Source of the DNA: Aedes albopictus | Taxonomy: Eukaryota; Arthropoda; Insecta; Diptera; Culicidae | Direction of reading: 5' to 3' | DNA: 64,000 bases | Assembly: GCF_035046485.1 (NCBI RefSeq) | Contig: NC_085137.1 | Coordinates: 134,172,703-134,236,702, forward strand | Part shown: positions 55,195 through 64,000 of the stretch, piece by piece | Layout: the number at the start of each line of letters is the position of its first letter | Numbering within the stretch: the first letter of the stretch is position 1 | Notes under the pieces: generated by a model | What the model was told of the DNA's origin: nothing | The model's database searches: none | What the model saw: the letters and a program-made list of their open reading frames with translations, nothing else | Made by a program: the position numbers and the translations under genes

Positions 55195-56470
55195 TTTTGT
55201 GAAAATTTCTCCAGGGATTCTTCCAGGAATTTTCCTTGGGACTTTCCTGGCAGTTTCTCAAAAAATATCCTGAAACTGGTTCACGGGTTTCCGCAGAAAT
55301 TCCTTCAGAAAATCCTCATGGGATTCTTTAAAGTATTAAAGAGAAAATTCCTTCAGGGATTGCTTCATAAGTTATGCTTGAATTTCTTAATATATTTTTT
55401 TTTCAATATTTTTGGAGAAATTTCTCCAAATTTTTTTCAGGAGTTTTTCTATAGCATTTGTCCGAAAATTTATCAATGATTTTCTCCAGGGGATTCTCCA
55501 TGAATTTCTTCTCAGGCAATTTTTATTTTTTTTAGATGTTTTTCTTTAACAAACATTCAGAGATTCTATCAGAAATTCAGAAACTTCCAGTTTGTGTGAA
55601 GAACTAGCATAATTTAAAATACACAAAAATAGAAAGATTATAAAAAATAAACTTCAAGAACCATTACAGAAAGTATTGCTTAAATTTCTACCTAAAGAAT
55701 TACTTCATTTTTTCGGGGATTTTTTTTTTTGGAAATTCCTCTAGAAATTCTCAAAAGATTTTTCTGGAAAGTTCCTACAGGAGTTTATCCAATAGTTCCT
55801 TGAGGTTTTCCTCCAGGCATTACTTTGGATTTTTCAGACCTATCTTCAGGATTTTTTTCTATTTTTTCCAAAAGATTCTCTCAACAATTGCTGCAGAACT
55901 CCAACTAATAAGCATTTTGGAAAGATTTTTTCAAGAAATGTTTTAAGAATATTTGTAGAGGGTTCTAATTTTTTTTTATTTCTTTATTGGTTCTCTAAAG
56001 AATTTTTCCAAGAAATCTCTTCATAAGCTGCACCAGATTTTTTTTATCGATGAATCTTTCAGAGGTACCAACAACAGCAGTTCTTCCAAGGATTCCTTCA
56101 GAAAATCCTCCAGGGAAACTTTATAAATTCAATGAAGGATTTCTTAAAAAATCCACAAATACCTTAGTCTGCAATGTCTGCATTTTTAAAGAGATTTCTC
56201 CAGAAATTTCTCCACGGATTTTCCAGGAATCACTGCAGAAATTTCTCAAGAATTCTTTCATTGATAGGGTTACTCCAGAAGTTTTATTATTTTTATTATT
56301 TTTTTCTAAAAAAACATGAAGGAGTTTCTGCAGGAATCACTGAACGAATGCCTCAAAAAAATCTTGGAGAACCCTGGGAAGAGTTTCCGAACAAATCCCT
56401 TTATGATTTGTGAATAATTTACTTGAAGATTGTCAGAATTTTTTTTTTCAGGAAAACTCCATGAAGTGAC
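55195..56470. repeat. Degenerate GGAATTC-family repeat, T-rich
   Basis: TTTCTCCAGGGATTCTTCCAGG and AATTCCTTCAGGGATT units with T runs, in the same orientation as 34263-35045. The frames are artefacts. Confidence 0.6.
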
Positions 56471-56614
56471 TTCTCAATTTTGAAATTTTGAAGAAATCTC
56501 TGGAGGTAAATATATCTTCACATTCGAATTTTTGAAGAAATCTAAGCAGGAAATTCTGAAAGAAAGAGTTAGAGGAAGTAAAGTTAGTTGTAAGTAAAAA
56601 AAAAGTCGGGATAA

Positions 56615-57065
56615 GGCAAAACTGGACGCATTTCCTCATTTTTTGGTTTTTGATTTGTTATTAAATAACGAAGTAATATTTTCCAAATTGGTTTTCATAC
56701 GCAGTTAGAGAAAGGATCGAGCTATCTCCTGGATTTTTTTCAGGTGTAAAACATTTCCCAATTTTTCAAAAACCATATTTTTTTAAATTTTATTCAAAAT
56801 TGGTTTCCCTAAAACTGTTGTGGAGCGGACCTGGTGTGATGGTTAGAATACTTGACTATCACGCCGAGGACCTGGGATCGAATCCCACTCCCGACAAACT
56901 CGCAAAATGTGAGTGAGTTCTTTCTTCGGAAGGGAAGTAAAGCGTGGGTCCCAAGATGAACTAGCCTAGGGCTAAAAATCTCGTTAATACAGATTTTGAA
57001 AATATTGCTTCGTTATTTAATAGAAAATCAAAAACCAAAAAGTAAGGAAATGCTTCCAGTTTTGC
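56615..57065. mobile_element. TA-flanked foldback nested in copy 1
   Basis: AGGCAAAACTGGACGCATTTCC at the left pairs with GGAAATGCTTCCAGTTTTGC at the right. Inner arms GGTTTTTGATTTGTTATTAAATAACGAAG also pair. TA lies on both sides (56613-56614, 57066-57067). A SINE sits in its centre. Confidence 0.75.
56820..57000 (+). mobile_element. tRNA-headed SINE nested at the third level
   Basis: GTGTGATGGTTAGAATAC (A box) and GGACCTGGGATCGAATCC (B box) identify a tRNA-like head. The body is about 180 bp and has no coding frame. It differs from the Feilai-like copies. Confidence 0.7.
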
Positions 57066-57204
57066 TAAGTACTGTTCTTTTTAATTCCACTAAGAATTTG
57101 CATCCTTTGACAGATAAGTTTTTCGACCTCAACTGTAAGGTCGTCTTCGGTATCTCGTACTTGACTCGACTCTAGTCAAGTCCAGTCGAGTCAAGTACGA
57201 GACA

Positions 57205-57238
57205 CTGAAGACGACCTTACAGTTGAGGTCGAAATACG
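57205..57238 (+). ncRNA. Hammerhead-like motif, foldback copy 1
   Basis: CUGAAGA, C, GACCU, loop UACAGUUG, AGGUC, GAAA, UACG: the same layout as the motif at 17.6 kb, with one extra nucleotide before stem II. Activity is unproven. Confidence 0.4.
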
Positions 57239-57249
57239 TGTCTGTCACC

Positions 57250-57440
57250 ATCCTAGAAGAAGTTTCTTAAGAACTTCCTGGGGAAAAACCTGGAGAAACA
57301 TTTCGGGAAATTCTTGGTGGAACGCATTACAAAACATTTGCAAAGATCCCAGAAATATTTTTTTCAGATATTTCTTAAGGAATTTCTGTAGAAATTCTTT
57401 GGAAATATTTCTGAATATATTTCTCAAAGAATCCGTGGAG
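57250..57440. repeat. Degenerate GGAATTC-family repeat
   Basis: GAAGTTTCTTAAGAACTTCCTGG and AAGGAATTTCTGTAGAAATTC units. Confidence 0.45.
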
Positions 57441-57890
57441 ATATTAATGGAGTTATCCGTCGACAAGAAATTTTCGATATTTTTTTAAACAAATATCCAA
57501 AAGAGTGAGTAAAGTTTATATTGCTGGATGTTGAGAAGGAACCCATTTGCGGTTGTTGTCGGAGACATTTTTTTTGTAAACAAATACACAAAACTGTGAG
57601 GCAATGCATAAAACCAACAAAAGATTTCGTGGCCGTAACATGAACCAAAAAAAAATGCTGTGATAAAACCGCTAGTTCTATCATGAGCTCAGATATGACT
57701 ACCTCAGGAGGGTTAGCCCTATTGGAGGAATCATCAGGAACACAGAGTTTTATCAGAAAAATATGTCGCCTAGCCGGGATAATTCATGTAAATACAGAAA
57801 AATTATTACTCAATTTTATGATTTCACGTATAGCTTAAGATCAAATTAAACCATACAACACGTTTCCGTCATTTTATTTTGTCAGAAAAA
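57441..57890. other. Unassigned DNA, no gene recognised
   Basis: No motif-bearing frame. Confidence 0.3.
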
Positions 57891-57903
57891 TTACATAATG
57901 TCT

Positions 57904-58181
57904 GATGATGATTAACCTGGGCTTGTTAGGGGAATATCTGTAAATAAAAAGAAAATCGGGTTAAGTACGGTTCCTTTGAATTCCACTAAGAATTTGCATC
58001 CTTTGACAGATACGTATTTCGACCTCAACTGTAAGGTCGTCTTCAGTGTCTTGTGCGAGTCGAGTTAAGTACAAGACACTGAAGACGACCTTACAGTTGA
58101 GGTCGAAATACGTATCTGTCAAAGGATGCAAATTTTTAGTGGAATTCAAAGGAACCGTACTTTACCCGATTTTCTTTTTAT
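57904..58181. mobile_element. Penelope-type foldback, copy 2, 13-bp TSD
   Basis: TTACATAATGTCT flanks the element at 57891-57903 and 58182-58194. After 35 bp of unpaired left sequence, TGTAAATAAAAAGAAAATCG pairs with its complement at the right end. Arms run to a centre near 58064. Each arm bears a CTGAAGA...GAAA motif. Penelope-like origin is inferred from that motif, the long target duplication and the relic at 17.5 kb. Confidence 0.75.
58079..58111 (+). ncRNA. Hammerhead-like motif, foldback copy 2
   Basis: CUGAAGA, C, GACCU, loop UACAGUUG, AGGUC, GAAA, UACG. The left arm carries the same motif on the - strand (58046-58017). Confidence 0.4.
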
Positions 58182-58194
58182 TTACATAATGTCT

Positions 58195-58900
58195 TTTAAA
58201 CTCCGCTGTTTTGAAAACACCTTTTTTGCACCCAATTCCAGCGAGTAAATTAAATGCATAGTTTGTGTGGCGCAATTAGTATTTGTCATTATCACAGTCA
58301 CATTCACCACAAATTTTCCGTGGCATGTCTCCTGACACGTATTAAATAGGAAAACAAATCTGAATTCCATATCTGCATCTTTCCAATTGATGGCTGAATA
58401 AACAACCAAGCATAATTTATTCTGACGATCGATCATTGAGAGAGAAAAATAATCAAAACAATTATTTGACAAGTCAGAAGATGGTTTATTTAGAAGATTG
58501 ATAAAACTATGATACAACACGAAATCCTAAGCCGGTTTGCATACGAAGTCCTGTAGACCCTAATAAGACTGGGCCAACTAGCCAGAACGTGGGCTTATTG
58601 AGGCATACAAGAACTCGAGAGCATTTTCAAGTCGGCATCAATGGTTTTATGTTTAGGATTTTTGAATCGCTAAAAAACTTTGGTAAAATTAAAATTGTTA
58701 CTTGGGAACCCCATAAGGTATTCCATAAAAAAATAGCTGCAGGAGCAATTTTCTAAAATACTCATACTTAGTTTTCAGACTCAGTGCATTAAGCGACCCT
58801 AAAAATAATATTCATCTCACTCAGTTCACTAGTGTTTGGGCTGCAAAACAGTGAGTCGATAAGGAGAGCGTCCAACATAGCTCTGTTCCTCACAAGTTCT
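58195..58900. other. Unassigned DNA, no gene recognised
   Basis: A 112-codon - strand frame (58520-58182) has no recognised motif and was not accepted. Confidence 0.35.
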
Positions 58901-61124
58901 TACCGTCAAATGGGGTAACTAGCAAAACTTTTCGACTTTGAAGCAATATCATTCAAAATCTAAACATTTGAAACATACTGTAAAGCATCGTGTACACTAA
59001 TTACCACAAGTAGAATACTAAGCAGGACTTTATTTACTAAAATACGTTGCCACCTTATCAGGAAGAGCGAAATACATGCTTGTTGCAAGTTAGCCCATAT
59101 GTGGGGTAACTTGCAACACATGACGTGAAGCTAAGTCAGCTGTCATTAAACTACACTAGCATTCTAGTTCTTGGTCATATTATAAGTTTTTGATGTAATG
59201 TATGGAAAATGCTTTGAAAAGATGTACACTAACCAACTCAAATTCAGTTTTTCATTAAAGGCTTGGTAGTTATTCTAAGCGAGAGTATATCTTTTCACAG
59301 CAGGTCTGAATCCGTCAAATATGAAATATAAATGGATATCATGACTCAGTACTAGTTTAAAAAGTGTCAACAATGCTTGATGTAATTTGTTGAAATGGTA
59401 AAGTGAGTAATCTTTAGGTAATTTTTAGTTTAAAATGGTATTTGGCTACTTCAGCTAAAATAATATGAATGGGTGCTAAAATTCATCTTTATAACTATCA
59501 AATCCGTCAATTTGGGAATTCTATTGAAATAATTTACTCCATCTAGGTTCAGAATATATGTTGGTAATTATTTACGAACGTTCATAAACTCAATTAAACT
59601 TTCATCGAGGTGAAACATGCATAAAATTTCAAAATATGAAAGTCCATAACAATGTTTGAAAGTCACGTACAAAAGAAATGTAATATTGAGTCGACATTTG
59701 AAAATGAGCATGTTACGTAATTAATCAATGACCCATTTTGATTATTTCTATCCGAAATATCGTGAAATGAAAATAAATTATAGAAAGTTTTGTTAATTTC
59801 AACTGTTGCAAGTTACCCCATAGTGGTTGTCGAACATGATAATGATTTTTTACATTACGTAGTCGATAAGTTTATCAAACTTTTATTGTTCAGTTAAGCT
59901 TACTATTAGATACCCTAACTGCAAAAATGGTCATCAGACTGATCGCACTTACCATAGGAGAGAGGTAAAGCACGATTTTCATACTTGTTTTTATTGCATA
60001 AAATGAGCAAACCGTTTTAACAGTGTAGCTAAACAAGAAGCAAAGAAACATAACTGATTTTTTCATTAAAACAATCTTTGGTAGAGTAAAGTGGGGCAAA
60101 AGTTCGAGTGGGGCAAGAGTTTCTTTTGAAGTTTTTGAGCTCAATTCAAATTATTTCTTTCGGGTGTCAAGGTTGTTCGAACCCTTTTTGAAAAAGAGTT
60201 TTTCACTCCAAAAATTATGAAAATTGATCAATATTTCGAGAAGTTATGACAAAATGTTGGTTTCTGATCAAAAAATTGTAACATGCGATGGCCCTTCCAA
60301 CGCATGGAATGAAATTTTAATGAAATCGAATTCGATATTTTATTTTGGGGCGTAACTAGGTATATTTTGAAGATGCTCTAGCATGTATAACATTTTGCAA
60401 AAAAGATTTGGAAATCGTATTTTACACATAGTGGGGCAAAAGTTCGAATTGTGGGGCAAAAGTTCGAGTCATGTGGCAACTTTAGGTATAAACCTAAAAT
60501 TCTGCAAAATGTACATATTATCTCTAAGAGTGATGGAATTAGTGAGAAAATTCGATTAAAGTTGAAAAAAAATGTTGTTTTATCTGAATTTGGCGGAAAA
60601 CTACTAACTTTTAGTGCAGTAAATTTAACCCTGATTTGAGTAAAATCCAAATCTAATTTTAAAGTGTATTCCAGTTCTAACATCAAATATTAAGTGGTTT
60701 CAGGTATTCCTATTACCAAAGTGTCAAAATAGTGTGCTACGGTTAGCGAAATTCCACAAACACTAGATTCGAACTTTTGCCCCAGTGGTGGGGCAAGAGT
60801 TCGAATAAAACACACACATACAAAAAGTGTTGTAACTCAAAATTGAAAAGACATTTGGCGTAACATTGTTCAGCAAAATTTTAGCTCATGGATGGTAGAA
60901 TCACCACACGGTATTTATTTATTTTTATCTGCTTCGAATTTTTTAAATAGGTTGAATTTTCAACTAAGGTCGAACTTTTGCCCCACCTTACTCTACACAT
61001 AATTTCGATAACCGAAATGGTGAAGCATACCAGTTTTCATTATTATGAGAAAATAGTTCACATTTATTGTATGCCATCGTGTTGCAAGTTACACCGCTGT
61101 TGCAAGTAACCCCGTTTGACGGTA
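58901..61124. mobile_element. 2.2-kb inverted-repeat element, TACCGTCAAAYGGGG ends
   Basis: Left TACCGTCAAATGGGGTAACT and the complement of the right end, TACCGTCAAACGGGGTTACT, are matched. GTTGCAAGTTACCCC words recur (59095, 59815, 61083). A second inverted-repeat element is nested at 60084. No transposase or clear target duplication. Confidence 0.65.
60084..60993. mobile_element. Nested TA-flanked element, GAGTAARGTGGGGCAAAAG ends
   Basis: GAGTAAAGTGGGGCAAAAGT at the left matches the complement of the right end, GAGTAAGGTGGGGCAAAAGT. TA lies at 60082-60083 and 60994-60995. GTGGGGCAAAAGTTCGA recurs internally (60430, 60451, 60780). Confidence 0.7.
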
Positions 61125-61229
61125 CTTCATGCTTCCACGGGTCAAACGATGACAAAGACCGCCAGCTAAGAGTTGTGTGCTTATCTGGTAGTGCAGCCTG
61201 GGCACTGTCGTCCTTCTGACTTCATCTAG

Positions 61230-62060
61230 ATTGAGGAGGTACGTTCCGCACGTTTGTTCACCAAGGAGGTGCGGCTCAAGCAGCGTCTGTTCTGGCATCC
61301 AGCGGCTGAGTTTGAAATGCTGTATCGCGTCAACTATACCTAAGAAGGCAGCCCCTTCAACGCAATGTAGGCAGCGCGGCCCCGGTAAAGTAGCCTGCTC
61401 AACGGCAACAGACCCGGCAACGAATAAAGGTCAACGATAGGAAAGTCGGGTCTTGGAACATGAGAACTTTGAATGAACCCGCACGTGTTGGGCTGCTGAC
61501 TCGTGTACTGCAGAATGTCGGCTGGCCAAAAACTGGAGAACGTGATTCCGAGCGGTGGATCCCATCGCCAACACTTTATTCAAGTACCACATCTAATACG
61601 GCGGCGACGATAAGGCAGAACGCGGAGTTGGGTTTATAGTGATCGGGAAGCAGATGAAGCGAGTTATTCGGAAGCCGATAAGCGACCGAATCTGTGTGTT
61701 GAGGAAGAAGGGCAAATTCTTCAATTACAGCCTGATCAGCATCTATGCGCCAACGAACGTCAAACGCGATGACTTGAAGGTATAGTATATGAGAGGTATA
61801 TGAGAGGCTTGATAAGGCCTACGGAGAGTGCCCAAAACAAGATGTCAATATAGTCATCGGGGATGCAAATGCGCAGATCGGCAGAGAAAGTTTCTTTCGG
61901 CCTGTCATTGGAACGGAAAGCCTTCATTCTGTTACCAACGATAATGGTCTGCGCCTTGTGACATTCGCTGCTGCAAGAGGGATGGTACTGCTACTTCGCA
62001 CGTAAGAATATCCGAAAACACACCTGGCGACACCCGAGTGGTGACACTTGCTCCCAGATA
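61230..62060 (+). pseudogene. EN-RT retrotransposon, endonuclease relic (second family)
   Basis: Frames give VGSWNMRTLNEPARVGLLTR, WPKTGERDSE, GFIVIGKQMKRVIRKPISDR, FNYSLISIYAPTNVKRDDLK, VNIVIGDANAQIGRESFFRP and SVTNDNGLRLVTFAAARGM. These blocks are the APE-type endonuclease domain, related to but distinct from the copy at 11.2-16.7 kb. Stops and frameshifts abound. The copy ends near 62065, where the R1-type leader begins. Confidence 0.8.
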
Positions 62061-62357
62061 GACCCAGATAGACGTTTTTGGGGCAGCAGGGACGGATGTC
62101 CTGGGGCCTGACGCACCCCCCCGCTTGCGAGTCAGCCGCGTAGTTGCCGGCTAAGAATAGGACTACTAACCCCAATTCAAGGTGTCAAGCGACCCGTGCC
62201 GAGGAATGAGTGATCGAGGGGGTGAAAAAGATGCTCGATCTTTAACGGAGCCTGTGGGGCACCTGGGCACCCCCCACAGTAAGCTGTCCCTTACCGCGTT
62301 AATGCAGAGCTCTGGCGTGGTGGACATTATTTCTCGTGCGACTCGTGGGAATCAAAT

Positions 62358-63929
62358 ATGAGTAAACAAATTTCTAAAACAAGTGCAACAGGTAGTAGTG
62401 GTGCGATCAACCCCTTCGCAAGAAGCGGGTTGATGCGGTCTCCAACAAGGAGAAGCGAGGAGTCAGGTGCTGGAAGCTGCTTACGCAGCTCAAGCGTGGG
62501 AGCTCCTGTCCACTCCATGGCAAGTCAGCCGGCGGAGGTTATGGACGGAGCATGGTTGCTGAGGGCCATCAGCCAAGTAGCAGGAAAAGGACGGCCCGCA
62601 TTGGAGGTAGCTGAGCAGCAGCTTGGCAAAATTATTGACTTCGCGACAACTAAGTCGAATATAAGTAAGTACCTGAAAACGGCCTTGCTTCGGCTTAGAG
62701 CGTCAGTCGATGAGGCCAAGCAGGAGCACGCGGTCGCGTTGCTGGCTGCGGCAGCGGCGGAACCCGCAAAGGAGAAAGCGTCTAAGCTTACGCAAACGGA
62801 GGCCTTCTCTTTCGCGGGTAGTCCGAAGAGTGTGGAAGCGAATGCTCGTGACAAACGTGACAAGCATTCGCAGAAGCGGGCGAGGCAGCCGTCAGGTGAG
62901 GAGCTGTCTGGCGGTGCCCGCAAGGCCAGGCGCATAATAACCCCGAAAGCCGGTGGTTATGCCGGAAAGTCGGACCCCAGCCAGGGTTCCCGGAAAACTG
63001 GGAAGGGTGGGCCTGAAAAGGCCGGCCCGTCCCGGATTGATGGGAACAAGGGGTTGCGACCAATGGTGGGCCCTCAGCAGCCACAGAGCAGGGCGATCCA
63101 AGGAGAAGACCCTCCTTGGACAAAGGTAGAGCGGAAGAAGAAGAAGAAGGTGAATCCGCAGGTAGAAGTGCAGGACGCCAAGCCAAGGCGTAGGAAGGCA
63201 GGTGCCAGGCGTGAGAAAGGCGACGCTATCGTCATCAAGACGGAACAGTCCAAGTACTCGGACGTCTTGAAGGCGATGCGAAGCGACGCCAAGCTTGAGG
63301 GTCTTGGAGCCGACGTACGCAGTATTAGACGTACTCGTACGGGCGAAATGATCCTGGAGCTGAAGCGCCAGAAGGAGCACAAGGGCGCCGCCTACAAAAG
63401 GCTGGCAGAAGAGGTCCTTGGCGAAGGTGTGCAGGTGAGGGCTCTGACACATGAGGCGACTCTGAAGGTCAAAGACATTGACGAGATCACCGAAGTGGAG
63501 GAGCTCGTCACGGCACTGCGGCAACAGTGCGATGTGCAGGTGGCCGCCGCAGCCGTCAAGCTACGGAGAGGGCCAGCAGGGACACAGATATCTTTGGTTC
63601 AGCTACCTGTGGCGGATGTTAAAAAGTCCGTTAAAGTAGGGAGTATTAAGGTGGGCTGGTGTGTATGTCACCTGACATTCCACGAGCCACCTGAGGTTTG
63701 CTTCAGGTGTCTGGAACCAGGACACAAGTCGTGGGACTGCAAAGGCCCCGACAGGCGCAAACTGTGTAGGCGATGCGGCGCTGAAGGTCATAAGGCCCAA
63801 AGCTGCACGAGTCCGCCTATTTGCATGATCTGTACCGGGAAAACCTCGAAAAACAGACATGCGATGGGTGGTCCAGGGTGCCCGGCCTTTAAGAAAGCCG
63901 CAGTGAGCAACAAATCACAGTGCAGGTAA
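62358..63929 (+). CDS. ORF1 (gag-like) of an R1-type element
   Basis: A 523-codon open frame starting ATGAGTAAACAAATT. ORF1 proteins of such elements bind the element RNA and form the ribonucleoprotein that carries it to the nucleus. The N-terminal half is serine-rich, then alanine/lysine-rich (EPAKEKASKLTQTEAFSF), followed by a basic glycine-rich stretch with KKKKKVNPQ (about residues 260-270). A region with SDVLKAMRSDAKLEGLGADV and GEMILELKR resembles the RRM-like ORF1 core. From about residue 448 come CFRCLEPGHKSWDC and CRRCGAEGHKAQSC, both C-x2-C-x4-H-x4-C. A third knuckle-like CMICTGKTSKNRHAMGGPGC follows. There are no stops or frameshifts, so the copy may be young. Confidence 0.85.
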   Translation: MSKQISKTSATGSSGAINPFARSGLMRSPTRRSEESGAGSCLRSSSVGAPVHSMASQPAEVMDGAWLLRAISQVAGKGRPALEVAEQQLGKIIDFATTKSNISKYLKTALLRLRASVDEAKQEHAVALLAAAAAEPAKEKASKLTQTEAFSFAGSPKSVEANARDKRDKHSQKRARQPSGEELSGGARKARRIITPKAGGYAGKSDPSQGSRKTGKGGPEKAGPSRIDGNKGLRPMVGPQQPQSRAIQGEDPPWTKVERKKKKKVNPQVEVQDAKPRRRKAGARREKGDAIVIKTEQSKYSDVLKAMRSDAKLEGLGADVRSIRRTRTGEMILELKRQKEHKGAAYKRLAEEVLGEGVQVRALTHEATLKVKDIDEITEVEELVTALRQQCDVQVAAAAVKLRRGPAGTQISLVQLPVADVKKSVKVGSIKVGWCVCHLTFHEPPEVCFRCLEPGHKSWDCKGPDRRKLCRRCGAEGHKAQSCTSPPICMICTGKTSKNRHAMGGPGCPAFKKAAVSNKSQCR

Positions 63930-64000
63930 CGCAGCTGAACCTGAACCACTGTGATGCGGCTCAGCAACTGCTTTGTCAGGCGGTTTCTGAGTGGGAGACG
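63893..64000 (+). CDS. ORF2 start, endonuclease N-terminus (partial)
   Basis: A frame different from ORF1 opens at 63893 and overlaps it by 37 bases. It reads VQVTQLNLNHCDAAQQLLCQ then AVSEWET to the window edge, a typical start of an R1-type APE endonuclease. No ATG is present at the overlap, so translation would need reinitiation or a non-ATG start. The remainder lies outside the window. Confidence 0.7.

Larger units (their letters stand above)
56590..57249. mobile_element. Penelope-type foldback, copy 1 (interrupted)
   Basis: Homologous to 57904-58181: TGTAAGTAAAAA...GTCGGGATA, then after the nested element AGTACTGTTC, AATTCCACTAAGAATTTGCA, TCGACCTCAACTGTAAGGTC and the inverted arm. A 450-bp foldback is inserted at a TA in its left end. 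The right end is truncated at CTGTCA. Confidence 0.7.
62070..64000 (+). mobile_element. R1-type non-LTR retrotransposon, 5' end (continues past window)
   Basis: It holds a roughly 290-bp leader, an intact ORF1 and the first codons of ORF2 overlapping ORF1. The left boundary, near 62070, is where EN relic sequence stops. The leader shares three blocks with 9.7-9.85 kb. The order of an ORF1 with three knuckles followed by an EN-first ORF2 fits R1. It may be the same family as the 25.3-28.0 kb copy, but no overlapping segment exists here to test that. Confidence 0.75.

Noticed and set aside
62525..63524. Long - strand frames opposite ORF1
   Set aside because: Antisense shadows of the GC-rich ORF1 coding sequence.

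Overview
The window looks like nuclear DNA of a culicine mosquito, most likely an Aedes species. The evidence is a very high density of transposable-element relics, tRNA-headed SINEs with Feilai-like 3' parts, non-LTR retrotransposon fragments of mosquito type, many foldback (inverted-repeat) elements, and a host gene with 62-65 bp introns. There is no sign of bacterial, plasmid or viral organisation, and no rRNA or functional tRNA gene was seen.

Only one convincing host gene is present: a four-exon gene on the + strand (50656-53137). It encodes a glycoside hydrolase family 65 protein related to protein-glucosylgalactosylhydroxylysine glucosidase (PGGHG, formerly acid trehalase-like protein 1). 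Splicing by eye gives 763 residues with an N-terminal signal peptide and a hydrophobic C-terminal tail resembling a GPI-anchor signal. A possible second host-derived piece is an exon-like open frame on the - strand at 13.3-13.6 kb, but it lies inside a retroposed insertion.

Layout. 0-5.5 kb: AT-rich MITE DNA, inverted minisatellite arrays built on TTTCAGGGG, a retroposon with a 22-bp target duplication, and a - strand EN-RT relic split by a foldback. 5.6-8.7 kb: a hAT-like element carrying a solo-LTR candidate, then an inverted-repeat element hosting a SINE. 11.1-16.7 kb: one EN-encoding retrotransposon broken into three pieces by nested insertions. 17.5-18.0 kb: a Penelope-like element relic with a hammerhead-like motif. 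18.7-24.3 kb: degenerate repeats, MITEs and a perfect 9-bp x 30 minisatellite. 24.3-31.3 kb: large TTTCAGGGG arrays interrupted by a 2.8-kb R1-clade copy whose RT frame is open. 33.2-38.2 kb: CTCA-type and GGAATTC-type satellites. 39.0-42.2 kb: an AAGATGGCGGC array split by a 2-kb foldback whose ends read CACAGTGG with a 5-bp target duplication (Transib/RSS-like). 43.8-49.4 kb: more foldbacks and SINEs. 50.5-53.1 kb: the host gene. 53.4-62.1 kb: non-LTR relics, Penelope-type foldbacks and nested inverted-repeat elements. 62.1-64.0 kb: the 5' part of a second R1-type element with an intact gag-like ORF1, running off the window.

The elements mostly record successive insertion, and target-site duplications let several nests be ordered. 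All boundaries were read by eye. Family names marked as inference need a repeat-library or profile search.
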